Assembly (NCBI GenBank): GCA_963971225.1
Contig: OZ020270.1
Location: 14,123,817 to 14,187,816, forward strand
Source: Melieria omissa
Lineage: Eukaryota; Arthropoda; Insecta; Diptera; Ulidiidae
DNA length: 64,000 nucleotides
Direction: 5' to 3'
The notes under the pieces: model-generated
Told to the model about the DNA's origin: nothing
Seen by the model: only the letters and a program-made list of their open reading frames with translations
Database searches by the model: none
Position numbers and translations under genes: made by a program
Part shown: one piece after another, positions 53,223 to 63,763 of the stretch
Position numbering within the stretch: position 1 is the first letter of the stretch
How the letters are laid out: every line of letters starts with the position of its first letter

Positions 53223-55861
53223 TAGAAGCACCTAAACAAGGACACGACAACATCATCATCGGACGTACATTATTGGACCCTAAAAATGGCAGAATACCAG
53301 TCAGAATACTGAACCCCCTGAATGCACCCAGATATGTCGGGAAAGATGAGGTAATTGGCGAGTGTAAGGCAGCTGTAGCAGTGGTCAATTGCGAGAGTAG
53401 CCCGCCTGGAGGTAATAAGAAGAGCGGTTTTAACATGGACGCCATACCGCAGGAGAACCAGTGGAGCAGCGAGTTGACGGCCAAGCAGAAACAGAAGGCG
53501 AGGTCACTACTGCAGCACTATGGGTCAATATTTGCGGCAGAAGCAGGCGGAAGAACAGCCATAGTGAAGCACAACATCGACACCGGAAGTGCGAAACCAA
53601 TCCGCCAACCACCAAGACGAGTTCCTCTGGCCAAGAGGGAAGAGGTCACAAATTTGATTGAAAACATGCATAAAGAAAAGGTCATAGAGCCTTCGGCGGG
53701 TCCTTGGTGCTCGCCGGTCGTGCTAGTCAAGAAAAAGGATGGCAGTACCCGATTTTGTGTGGACTATCGGAAGCTCTATGACGTGACCAAGAAGGACAGC
53801 TATCCACTACCTCGGATCGATGACACCCTGGACACACTGTCAGGCACACAGTGGTTTTCCACACTCGACTTACGCAGCGGCTATTGGCAGGTAGAGCTTG
53901 CAGACAAGGACAAGGAGAAAACGGCTTTTAGTGTTGGCGACGGTTTGTGGCAGTTCACCGTCATGCCGTTTGGACTCTGCAACGCACCCACAACATTCGA
54001 GCGGCTAATGGAACGTGTGCTGAAAGGGCTGCATTGGCAGACGTGTCTGGTATACCTCGACGATATAATCGTGATGGGCAAAAGCTTCGACGACCACCTG
54101 GAAAAGCTGAAGGAGGTATTTGAGCGAATACAGAAAGCCGGGCTTAAACTCAACCCAAAGAAGTGCTCGCTGTTTCAAAAAGAGGTCAAATATCTGGGTC
54201 ACACGGTTTCCGCTCGCGGAGTACATACGGACGAAGGCAAGATCACGGCGGTGAAGGAGTGGCCCCGACCACGCAATCTACACGAACTCCGCAGTTTCCT
54301 GGGCCTGTGCACATACTACCGCCGATTTGTTCCGGGATTCGCGAACATAGCCAGCAGCTTGCACGAACTGACGAAAAACAGCCAAGCTTTCGAGTGGAAC
54401 GAGGAGCAGGAACAGGCTTTTGCACGTCTGAAGGAAAAACTGTGCAGTGCTCCAATTCTGGCCTTCCCCGTGCCTGGGGAGATGTTTGTGCTGGATACAG
54501 AAGCAAGCGGGAATAGTATTGGCGGTGTGCTATCACAGATAATAGACGGCCAGGAACAAGTGATAGCGTACTACAGTAGGGTTCTATCGAAACCGGAACG
54601 CAATTACTGTGTGACACGGAGAGAACTGCTGGCGGTATTGGACTGCGTAAAACACTTCCACAAATATCTGTATGGACAAAGGTTTCGCCTGCGCACAGAT
54701 CATGCGGCATTGAAATGGCTCCTGAACTTTAAAGATCCTGAAGAGCAATTGGCGCGATGGATCGAGCGACTGCACAGCTACGACTACACGATGGAGCATC
54801 GCAAGGGCAGTAGCCATGGAAATGCCGATGCCTTGTCCCGCCGTCCGTGCAAAGTCGAATACAGGCAATACTCACGAGCCGAAAGCAAAGAACAGATAGT
54901 GGACGTCCGGTTGGTCAGCGTCATGCCAGAGGAAGAGTGGTCTGCGGAGAGGCTACGAAAAGACCAGCGTGAGGATGCGGATCTTGCGAAAATCGTCGAA
55001 GGCAAGGAGCAAGGCGCACGTCCAGACTGGCAGGAGATGGCCGGTGAAAGCCCGATTGCTAAGGCTTACTGGGCACAGTGGAAAAGTCTGCGGCTGAAGG
55101 AAGGATGCCTGTGCCACGAATGGGAGAGCGCGGATGGTCGTACCAGCAACTCCCTAATGGTAGTGCCGAAATGCAGAATCAACGAGGTCATCGAGGCATA
55201 CCATATCGACTCCAGTGGAGGGCACCTAGGCATCACCAAAACCGTCGCCAAAATAAAAAGACGATTCTACTGGGTAGGATGTCAGGAGTCTGTTGCCGAG
55301 TGGATTAAGAGCTGCGACCGATGTTCAGCCGCGAAAGGGCCGACAAGAAGATCTCGAGGCCGCATGCAGCAGTACAACGTGGGAGCGCCCTTCGAGCGGA
55401 TTGCTATGGACGTCGCCGGCCCATTCCCAACTAGTACTCAAGGCAACAAATATGTGCTGGTGGTAATGGATTACTTCAGCAAATGGCCCGAAGTGTACCC
55501 TATTCCTAACACGGGGGCCACTACGATCTCGGAAAAGCTGGTAAACAACTGGGTAGCCAGGTTCGGAGTTCCGTTGGAGTTGCACTCAGATCAAGGCCGG
55601 AATTTCGAATCTGCGGTATTCAAGGAAGTGTGTGAGCTGCTGGGGATAAAGAAAATGCGTACCACTCCTTTGCACCCACAGTCCGACGGCATGGTGGAAC
55701 GCTTTAACCGGACACTGGAGGAATACCTGCGGAAAGTGGTAGGCAGGAATCAAAAGGATTGGGACATGCATATCCCCCTGTTCCTGATGGCGTATAGGTC
55801 AGCCCCGCACGACAGCTCCAGCCCGAGCAGTGTTCGGCACAGAGTTGCGGTTACCCGCTGA
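53174..55861 (+). CDS. pol: Pol of tandem unit 2: RT-RNase H-integrase, 895 codons open
   Basis: As in unit 1: RT with YLDD, RNase H with TEAS, integrase to the same 11-base deletion near 55814. Differences from unit 1 include Asp for Asn at ~58, Gln for Arg at ~289 and Tyr for Cys after KVE. The out-of-frame integrase end follows at 55830-56258. The long open frame shows that these two units diverged very recently. Confidence 0.93.
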   Translation: MWAKVDEDDGTSRLWVVEAPKQGHDNIIIGRTLLDPKNGRIPVRILNPLNAPRYVGKDEVIGECKAAVAVVNCESSPPGGNKKSGFNMDAIPQENQWSSELTAKQKQKARSLLQHYGSIFAAEAGGRTAIVKHNIDTGSAKPIRQPPRRVPLAKREEVTNLIENMHKEKVIEPSAGPWCSPVVLVKKKDGSTRFCVDYRKLYDVTKKDSYPLPRIDDTLDTLSGTQWFSTLDLRSGYWQVELADKDKEKTAFSVGDGLWQFTVMPFGLCNAPTTFERLMERVLKGLHWQTCLVYLDDIIVMGKSFDDHLEKLKEVFERIQKAGLKLNPKKCSLFQKEVKYLGHTVSARGVHTDEGKITAVKEWPRPRNLHELRSFLGLCTYYRRFVPGFANIASSLHELTKNSQAFEWNEEQEQAFARLKEKLCSAPILAFPVPGEMFVLDTEASGNSIGGVLSQIIDGQEQVIAYYSRVLSKPERNYCVTRRELLAVLDCVKHFHKYLYGQRFRLRTDHAALKWLLNFKDPEEQLARWIERLHSYDYTMEHRKGSSHGNADALSRRPCKVEYRQYSRAESKEQIVDVRLVSVMPEEEWSAERLRKDQREDADLAKIVEGKEQGARPDWQEMAGESPIAKAYWAQWKSLRLKEGCLCHEWESADGRTSNSLMVVPKCRINEVIEAYHIDSSGGHLGITKTVAKIKRRFYWVGCQESVAEWIKSCDRCSAAKGPTRRSRGRMQQYNVGAPFERIAMDVAGPFPTSTQGNKYVLVVMDYFSKWPEVYPIPNTGATTISEKLVNNWVARFGVPLELHSDQGRNFESAVFKEVCELLGIKKMRTTPLHPQSDGMVERFNRTLEEYLRKVVGRNQKDWDMHIPLFLMAYRSAPHDSSSPSSVRHRVAVTR

Positions 55862-56258
55862 CTTGAAGTTCGGGGTAGTCAGCAAGACGGGAAGCGCTAA
55901 GACGCACTACGTGGCCAATAAGCGGGCGGAACTGGAGGAAATTCATCAATTTATAAGGGGCCGCACCAAACTGGTCAGCGATAAGGCGAAAGCCAGATAT
56001 GATCTACGGGCCAACTCAGCAGGGTTCCAAGAAGGCGATCTGGTAATGCTCTACAACCCGCAGCGGAGGAAAGGTTTGTCTCCGAAACTTCAAGCGTCAT
56101 GGGAAGGACCGTACGAAGTCGTGACTAGGATTAACGACGTGGTATACAGGATTCAACGTTGCAGCAATAGAGGCGCTAAGCTGAAGGAAGTCCATTTGGA
56201 GCGCCTGGCGCCTCATCACCGCGGAGCCTCGGCACTTGTTCGGGACGAACAAGTCTAA
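55830..56258 (+). pseudogene. Integrase C terminus of tandem unit 2 (out of frame)
   Basis: Same as 50289-50717 in unit 1, with the GPY-type ending and then the purine tract before the 3' LTR at 56270. Confidence 0.85.
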
Positions 56259-56269
56259 GTGGTGGGCAG

Positions 56270-56717
56270 TGTAACGATGAGACAGTCTGTCGCTGTGCAA
56301 AGCAGCCCTGCCGCTACGTGCCGTGCTATAATCCAATCTGGCAACGACGGCCGCGATGGTAACTTATAGTCCAATCTGGCAACGACGGCCGCGATAATAA
56401 CTTTTAGTCCAACCTGGCAATGATGGAAACTTTTAGTCCACTCCGGAATGTGCGGGAAGGATCTGCGCGATGGCCTGGCAGGTATAAAAGGCAGCCGGAT
56501 GCGGCGCAGCGAGTCAGTCTGGTTTTGACAAGTGAAGTTGCCACACGGAGTGATTAAGCAAATACTTAAGTGTACGAACAGTAAAGTGTAAACTGTGAAT
56601 AATAAAGCGACTGTTGGTTTATTTTATTGTCTGCGTTTAAGAAACTGACTGTGTTTTATTTTCAAATTACACAATCCAGAGATACGTAACAGCCCACTAG
56701 ACGTAGTATTCGTAACA
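56270..56717 (+). repeat. 3' LTR of the tandem Gypsy array
   Basis: Diagnostic bases: G at 56279, A at 56366, G at 56459, A at 56599, C at 56608 and G at 56703, so it differs from the 5' LTR at all six sites. TATA box at 56483. ATAT follows at 56718. Confidence 0.95.
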
Positions 56718-56902
56718 ATATGTGGAAACATAACATTCTTAGCGTTCTTAATTTAATCTAAAATGACCCCATGCGTATGTGTGTATATTGTCCTCTCTAA
56801 TATATCGCTTATCATCATTTCTACTTAAGACTACTTTTGTGTACTCTTGGGTATACAGTTGATGAATTTTAGACTTAAAACCATACATTTTATCGCGATA
56901 TA

Positions 56903-58178
56903 CTACTGTGATCAAACTGAAAGGTGAATTTTTAATTTAAACTTCGCGGGTTTTTCGAATCTGTAAATTTGTTTCTGTAAGTTGGTAGCACTGTTAGTGA
57001 CATCTATGCTAAATTTCACGTCAAAATATTCATTAGTATTTGAGATAGGCGTCGTTTTGTGAGGCTCTAAAAGTGAATTCTTCGATTTTTACTATGTCTG
57101 AATTTATTGAACAAAGAAGTTGCATTAAATTTTGTTTGCGGAATGAAATGAAATTTCGCCTGCAGAAAAGTTGAGGATGTTGCAAAAAGCCTTTGGTGAT
57201 CAAACTCTGTCTTCTAAAAGTGTTTACAAGTGGTATAACGAGTTCAAAGCCGGTCGTGAGAGTGTTGAGAAAAATGTGGTGTCAAATCGGCCAAAACCAT
57301 CGACTGATGAACATCACGTCAAACAAGTCAAAGAAATGGTGCTTGAAAATCGTCGATTAACTATTAGAGACATTGCTGATAGTTTGGGCATATCATTTGG
57401 ATGGGTGCAGGCGATTTTGAAAGACGAATTGGGCTTGAGAAGAGTCAAATCTCGAATGGTTCCAAAAACACTAAATTTTTTCGAAAAAGACCGTCGTGTT
57501 AACATCTGTGAAACAATGCTTTCTGACTATCAAAACGTAATGAAACGCATCATAACTGGAGATGAGACTTGGGTCTACGCTTACGATCCCGAAACATCCG
57601 ATCAATCGAGCGAATATCGTGCAAAAGGTGAGCCAAGACCAAAAAAATCGCGTCAAAGTCGCTCAAAAATCAAGGTCATGTTGACAGTTTTCTTTGATTA
57701 TCGTGGTGTGGTGCATTATGAATTCCTTCCGCCGGGCCAAACTGTCAACAAGGAATATTATTTGAGCGTGATGCGCCGCTTACGTGAAGCTATTCGCCTC
57801 AAGAGGCCAGAATTGTGGGCCGGCAACTCTTGGTTTTTGCACGTGATCGTTTCGCCAAAAATTCAACAAATATCGTTCCGCAAGCACCGTATTCGCCTGA
57901 TTTGGCCCCGTGTGACTTCTGGCTGTTCAGCAAACTCAAAAGACCACTCCGAGGACACCGTTTTGACTCAATTGAGGAGATAAAAGCTGAATCGAAGAAG
58001 GCTCTGATGGCCATCCCGACGGAGGATTTTTCCAAGTGCTATGATGAATGGAAAATTCGTTGGCATAAGTGTATTGCAGCGGGAGGGGATTACTTTGAAG
58101 GAGATGAAATGGATTTGCAAGAATAAATAAAGATTTTAAAAATATAACAAAATTCACCTTTCAGTTTGATCACAGTAG
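56903..58178 (+). mobile_element. Mariner (DD34D) inserted in the polymerase C-terminal region
   Basis: Ends CTACTGTGATCAAACTGAAA and its inverse, with TA at 56901-56902 and 58179-58180. Without it the polymerase frame continues from 58181 into 56900. Confidence 0.92.
57093..58126 (+). pseudogene. Mariner transposase, second catalytic Asp region deleted
   Basis: From the ATG at 57093 (MSEFIEQRSCIKFCLRN) an early indel near 57150 shifts to the frame with MLQKAFGDQTLSSKSVYKWY (HTH). First Asp: IITGDETWVY. After LWAGNSWFLH a deletion of a few dozen bases removes the HDNAPSH block (second Asp) and shifts the frame. The rest (YSPDLAPCDFWLFSKLKRPL, third Asp) is at ~57830-58126. The protein resembles mariner transposases with an SKIKVM...GVVHYEF segment. 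Inactive. Confidence 0.85.
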
Positions 58179-60616
58179 TACTTTATTTTCAAGTAAACAT
58201 TTTCTATACTCATTTAAAGTTAGTCTTTTTAAAACAGACTTCTTTACACCTTTAGATTTTTTAACTTCATTCATATTGAAAGTATCTAATGAATACATTT
58301 TTGAACGAAGGCCGATGAACTCTTTCATTATATTCCCATTATTTTGGTCTTTCATTGAACCTAAAACTTTTTTATTTTCTAACGGTAAGTTAAAAATATT
58401 ATTTTTTATATATCCTGACGTATCGAATCTAGTTTGAATATCTGTACGAATGTCTTCATAGAAATTTTCAGTCTTAATGGTGTAAATGAATGAATCTGTA
58501 TCCATATAATTAAGAATGACGTTTTCTTTATACTTAGGCTTCATGTAGTCATAATGGAAATTATACATTTTTAATTTAGATAATTCTAAAACTGTGAAAC
58601 CTAAGTATATAGGTTTATTATACGTTGTTCGCAGGCACCCCATCTCTATAGCTATCATTATATTAGTGAAAATGTTACTACTTTTGAAATTTGGTTTTGC
58701 TATTAAGGCTCGGGCTCTTAGTCTTTTACCACGACTTTCCCACTCAGTAACAATTTTTATGTTTCTTCTTTTATAAACATTTTCCATTGTTTTTCCGTAT
58801 ACAGCGTTATTTAGTAACTTAAAAAAATTCTTTTCAAATTCATTCTTAGCTATTGTTCTATGATGCTTATTCAAATCTACATAACATTTCAACCATCGTG
58901 ATTGTTTAAATTTTAATATACGACGTATTTTCACGAGTTTCAATCCATGCTTAATACATTGTAGTAAATTCTGATAGTGTATTGTATAAGATCGTTTATT
59001 CTTCAAATTTGGAACTAGCTTAACTGTTTTGGATATATGAGTTTTTTCTTTAGTTGCACAGAAGGGTTGCTCATCATGAATTTCTTGAGGATAATCTAAG
59101 TCAACCTCTAGTATGTAACCTACGTTAGAAACATTGTCTATATCATGAATATTGAATGAATCAATATCATCGATCCATTCAAATTCACCATAAGGTAAAT
59201 ATTCACACATTGCCCATCCATATAAATTATTCGCATCTAAATACATAAGGTATTCTGACGGGTTTTCTCTATTGAAATCTGGTAAATATTTATTATTCGC
59301 TATAGAATGACGTTTAGAACATTGAACTATTCCACCACGTATACCATTTTTAACAAAATTATACATATTTATATCAGTTAATAATTCCAACTCAATTTTC
59401 GTTGTTTTTAACATAGCATCCCACGATAATCCTGGTGTTGTGTAATAATGACAAGGGTCTAGTCCAAAAATCCCCTTAAAAATTTTTCTAAAATTTTCAA
59501 ATACGTCCGTTAAAAGAATAACATCTGTCTTCAGATATAAGAGCATGTAGTCGCGAAGCGTGGAACAATTAAATTTATTCCATACACTTACTGCATGCTC
59601 GTAATTAGCTACCGAACATTCTTCATCATTTAACTTTGAAGAAATTATCTCGAGTAGGTAGGTTAGTATCGTTTAATCGATCAACACAATTTAAATACTC
59701 ATAAGGAAATATACCTTTCCGTTTGAGTAATTCGAATTGCTCACTATCTGGAAACAGTTTGCTTAAAGTATCGAAATTCTCATCATCCAAATTTGTTGCT
59801 TGTTTATCTAAACTTGAACTCATAAATCGAAATGAGTCAAGAAATCGTAATTCCAAGGTTTTGTTTTCACTCATATGCACAATTTTTGAAAGAGAAATAT
59901 ATAATTCTTTGTTCAGCGGTATTATTTTAATATCTCCCGGTACAGTCTCTAATTCTTTAACAAAGAGATGACAATCGTATCCAGAAAAATTATGGAAAAA
60001 GATGGGAATGAACTTTTTCAGTTTGAAATTTAAATTACATGAAGAATGTGCAGGGCCACGGTACTTTCCTGTTAAATGGCAATGATCAGCAACTCTGTCA
60101 TTACTTAAAAATTCATCACAAATATGGCAAACTGAGCTATTATTTTGTGTATTAATTTCGGTTAAAGTAAGACGGGTCATTGGAACAATAACCTTTAAAT
60201 AATTTTCATAAATATCTATACTATCACTAATTAGGGTTTGAATAAATTCCTGGGCCACATTTTCCCCCGAATAAATTCTATACTTATCTAAAGTGTGATT
60301 AAAATTACATTTTATGTAGTAACTAAAAGCTATTGGCTTATGAGTTACTATAGTTTTTACATTATTCGAATCTCTAGGCTCTGCATGCTCTAAAATGCAT
60401 TCGAAATCTGCATATATAACAAAAGGTACATCTAACTTTTTCAAATATTTAGTGAACCTTAAAACTGTATTCTCTTCATCCGGCATCTCTGTTACAACTC
60501 GATTGCACTCTAGCTTGTGTTTTCGAAAAACTTCCACATTGCGAGAGTATTGCAGGCAAAAGTTGCATAAATGTACTGCCTTCTCATTATGCGTGAGCTG
60601 CGACGTTATTAATCTA

Positions 60617-61562
60617 CATTGTGACCGAAAAGTTTCCGGAAATTCTCATTTAAAATTCGCGCGCTGTATATTTTTCGATATTTTAAGTTTCTGTAGGTTG
60701 GTAGCACTGTCCTTAATTACTATGCCAAAAATGAGCGCGATCTGTCAGACAGTTTGTTTACGGCAGCTGTTGAAACCAGTTCACCTCAGTAGTGCGTTGC
60801 GATTTTGTTGAGAATTTTCTTCAAAATGAGTACCGTGAACAGGTCTCTTTGGACGTGCTTGATCGTGCCAATTCCGATCCAACTTTCATGGAACGCATCA
60901 TAACTGGTGACGAGACATGGGTCTACGAGTACGACATGCAAACAAGCCAACAATCATCGGAATGGAGAGGAAAAGACGAGCCGAAACCGAAAAAACCACG
61001 CCAAAGTCGCTCGAAAATCAAGGTAATGCTGATTGTTTTCTTCGATGTTCGTGGTGTGGTGCATCATGAATTCGTCCCTGAAGGACAAACAGTCGGTAAA
61101 GACTATTATTTGACTGTTTTAAGACGTTTGGGTGAAAATATCCGCCGTAAACGGCCTCAATTGTGGAAGGATAATTCATGGATTATTCATGACGATAATG
61201 CTCCCTCGCACCGAGCCAACATTATCAACGATTTTAAGGCCAAACATTCAATAAATACCATCGAACAGCCACCGTATTCACCTGATCTTGCACCGTGTGA
61301 CTTTTTCCTGTTTCCCAAACTCAAATTACCACTCAGAGGAACGCGTTTTGAATCCATAGAAGACGTAAACCAGAATTCGCAGAGGGAACTCAAAGCCATA
61401 CCGGAAAGCGCCTATAAAAAATGTTTTGATGATTGAAAGTAACGTTGGCATATGTGTATCGCTTCTAATGGAGCATATTTTGAAGGAGATAAAATAAATA
61501 TTGATGAAGATTAAGAATTTTGCGTTTTATTTAAAATTTCCGGAAACTTTTCGGTCACAAGG
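60617..61562 (+). mobile_element. Mariner inserted in the polymerase intron
   Basis: Ends (CATTGTGACCGAAAAGTTTC and the near-inverse CTTTTCGGTCACAAGG) are flanked by TA. The position is near the acceptor end of the inferred polymerase intron. The interior holds a truncated transposase. Confidence 0.85.
60792..61436 (+). pseudogene. Mariner transposase lacking the N-terminal HTH
   Basis: A 214-codon frame has VLDRANSDPTFMERIITGDETW (first Asp), IIHDDNAPSH (second) and YSPDLAPCDFFLF (third), with 34 residues between the last two. The DNA-binding HTH is missing: the start is fused to leader sequence by internal deletion. A TGA at 61434-61436 ends it short of the usual C terminus (WKVTLAYV-like end lost). 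The catalytic core looks whole, but DNA binding does not. Confidence 0.85.
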
Positions 61563-62394
61563 TATACAAATAATTTGTAACGGAAAAAATAAATAAATTC
61601 ATTAATAAATGTAGAAATAATATAAGAGGCAAAAAAGGAAATAAATAAAGAGAGTCGAAAGAACGAAAACGTAAATGCAATAAGTACCTTGATATATTTT
61701 TAATCCATACGTAGTGCGATTGGTCATCCTGTTGTAGAAGGAGAAGATTTATATGGAGATCCTTCTCCTCCATTGTGCTGTGGTATGGTCCAACGATCCT
61801 CGAATTTTCCGCATCAAAACCAAATACGTTAACGCTTATCGCATTATTTCGCTCAAAAATTGCTACTTCTGATATAGGCAGTGGAAAATTTAAATTTTCA
61901 AAACTTAATATTTTTCCCTCAATGTGCATCACAACGTCTTCTATATTAACACCATATTCGTTGCATTTATGAGGGATATTCACTTTTTTTATTGCCGATA
62001 ATATTGCCCATTTGAAACAATAACTATCTTTGTTTTGAATGTTTATGCAAGCATGTTTATCAGCTATATATTTAGGAAGGCTTATATAGCTGCTTCCTCT
62101 TATAGGCTTGTACTGGTTGACATTAATCTCAAGCCTGATGATGTGGATTAACGTCCACCCACTATCCCTTTCTTGGAATTCCTCCATTTTGACGCATATA
62201 TTCTCCTGTAGGCTTGAAATTCGGAGACGAGATTTTTCAGGCAGTGATCGACGAAAGCCGCCATTGTTCAGCCGCCATTTTGAATTTTGTGACAAAAAAT
62301 ATATCATATTATTGATATATGATAAAATACCCATTCAACCGTCAAAACCGGATGTTTCTATGTTTTTTCATCATGCCACAAATCATTTCCAAAC

Positions 62395-62790
62395 TTAGGC
62401 CGTTTTTTGGCCAAATTTGAAAGAACCTCCCCTTAATTGCTCGTTTAGCAACGATATTATTTCTTCTTTTGCCTTCTGCATAAGTACTTCAGGCAAAAGA
62501 ATTGATTCGTCATTATTCTCGTATGAAAACGTAGCGATACGATTTTCATAGAGTTTTTGCACCACTTTTATATTTGGTGTAAGCGGTGTAAATTGTTTTT
62601 GTTTATGCTCATTCGTGCGTAGATGTGCGTTCCACAACGAAGCATTAACGTTTATTTTGCAAAAGTTGCAATATTTGAACACAACACTAACATTTAAATG
62701 CTTTTTTTCATGTATATTTTGAATATGTCGTTTCAAATTATACTTCTTCTGAAACGCCTTTCCACAGATTCCGCACACAAAAGATTTCAT
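62395..62790 (-). CDS. C2H2 zinc-finger ORF upstream of the polymerase
   Basis: The 131-residue ORF opens MKSFVCGICGKAFQKKYNLK, with a canonical C2H2 finger (C-X2-C-X12-H-X4-H), then a second Cys/His pattern CNFC...H....H. It lies just upstream of the polymerase start on the same strand. In some Polintons the polymerase itself carries such fingers, so it could be the N-terminal part of one gene joined by a short intron or separated by a frameshift; or a small separate DNA-binding protein. Confidence 0.6.
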   Translation of the reverse strand: MKSFVCGICGKAFQKKYNLKRHIQNIHEKKHLNVSVVFKYCNFCKINVNASLWNAHLRTNEHKQKQFTPLTPNIKVVQKLYENRIATFSYENNDESILLPEVLMQKAKEEIISLLNEQLRGGSFKFGQKTA

Positions 62791-63207
62791 GTTGTCACAC
62801 GTAGCTGTTGTAAATAACTAGCAATCTGTCATTTAATTCGCGCAAATACTGGACTTTCTAAGAACAGTCCGCAATTTTGGAAAGCCAGAATTTCACACGC
62901 TTCTGCACACGATGGTTGAGAACCGCAAACTTTTTGGGGGTAAACAATTCTCGCGCGCTAGTCATTACACCCTTTGCGTTATGATTATGATAAGAAGCGT
63001 CCAATTACCGTAAACGATTTTGCGCACACACTTTTTAAGAAACCGCAATGATAATACGATTTTCCATAGAATATTCATGCATTATTATTTGTGAAACAGG
63101 AAAGACAAAATTTCACACGCTTTTTATGGTGATAACCGTATGCTTTTCGCACATCAAAATCATATATAAACACCTAGAAATTGACCAAGACATTCATTCG
63201 AAAAAGA
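62791..63207. promoter_or_regulatory. Divergent promoter region between Polinton genes
   Basis: Genes point away from this ~410-base stretch on both sides. A TATA-like CATATATAAACACC lies at 63160-63173, ~35 bases before an ATG at 63208. GAATTTTC/TTTCACACGC words occur twice (near 62890 and 63112). No other feature seen. Confidence 0.4.
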
Positions 63208-63600
63208 TGTTGCAGACAGCTAAACGGACTCGCTCAACTGTGGAAGCCGACGTTACCGATTCTGGAGTTGTTGAACGGGGTTGAGTACGTGGTGCTCAAT
63301 ATGCACCGCGTCTCAACCCGCTACTGGAAGAAAGTAATGTGCGAGTTGGACTCGCACGTACTTTTCCTCCCGGAAAAATACATCCACTTGAAGAATGACG
63401 TGCTCGAGGCGCTATATAGTGGGCACTCCTTAGTACGGACGGCGAAACCAAAGGGATACGACCTGGAGATCCGGCCGATACCACTCATGCCGGCGCAAAT
63501 AAATTTAGATAGCGATGAGGAGGAGGATGAAATCCCGGCCAGCCAGCCGTTCGATAGTGGAGAGGTGATTGGGCGGTTAACAAATTTTGTTAATGAATAA
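63208..63600 (+). pseudogene. Small Polinton ORF with OB-fold-like character (start frame uncertain)
   Basis: The clear part (from ~63260) reads GVEYVVLNMHRVSTRYWKKV and VLFLPEKYIHLKNDVLEALY, then a Lys/Tyr stretch and an acidic tail (DSDEEEDEIPASQPF). The TRY...FLPEKY pattern recalls a small Polinton protein that may be a single-stranded-DNA-binding OB fold; this is from memory and uncertain. The ATG nearest the TATA box (63208) opens a different frame that stops at 63284; the long frame has no ATG before 63301. Either translation starts at a non-ATG codon near 63181 or a one-base indel lies between 63208 and 63280. Confidence 0.5.
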
Positions 63601-63763
63601 TGATAAATAAAAAATAATAATAAATAAAAATAAATTTTGTCTTTTTATTTCGTAAAATGGTTTTCAGGAAATTTATTCACAACTTGCAGCTTATTAACAA
63701 CAAATACAAATGAAGATAAACTTAAATTAATGTACTTTTTATTTCATAAAATGGGTTTTTTTT

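Larger units (their letters stand above)
45188..56717 (+). mobile_element. Tandem Ty3/Gypsy array (LTR-internal-LTR-internal-LTR)
   Basis: Three 448-base LTRs (45188-45635, 50729-51176, 56270-56717) share two internal regions; both repeat periods are exactly 5,541 bases. The 4-base duplication ATAT flanks the whole array (45184-45187 and 56718-56721), but no duplication flanks the middle LTR. This is one insertion that later gained a unit by LTR-LTR recombination. It lies between the unnamed Polinton ORF and the polymerase C terminus. Confidence 0.95.
56748..62334 (-). pseudogene. polB: Polinton protein-primed DNA polymerase B, split by two mariners
   Basis: Segments on the minus strand: 62334-61688 (N-terminal; DSGWTLIHI, GSSYISLPKYI, NKDSYCFKWAILSAI, SHYVWIKNIS), 60613-59640, 59640-58181, and a C-terminal piece 56900-56748 (MYGFKSK, DDKRYIRED, YAWGHF). 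The exonuclease has D-x-E in VIYADFECIL, HNFSGYD and YLKTD. An HNH-like Cys/His block (CHIC...DHCHLTGKYRGPAHSSC) lies between them. The polymerase has YLDANNLYG (A), KNFFKLLNNAVYGK (B) and YMDTDSF (C). One frameshift lies near 59640. A mariner (60617-61562) sits in what looks like a short intron (donor GTACTT at 61687) and another (56903-58178) cuts the C terminus. All catalytic motifs I checked are intact. Start uncertain (62334 or later). Confidence 0.88.
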
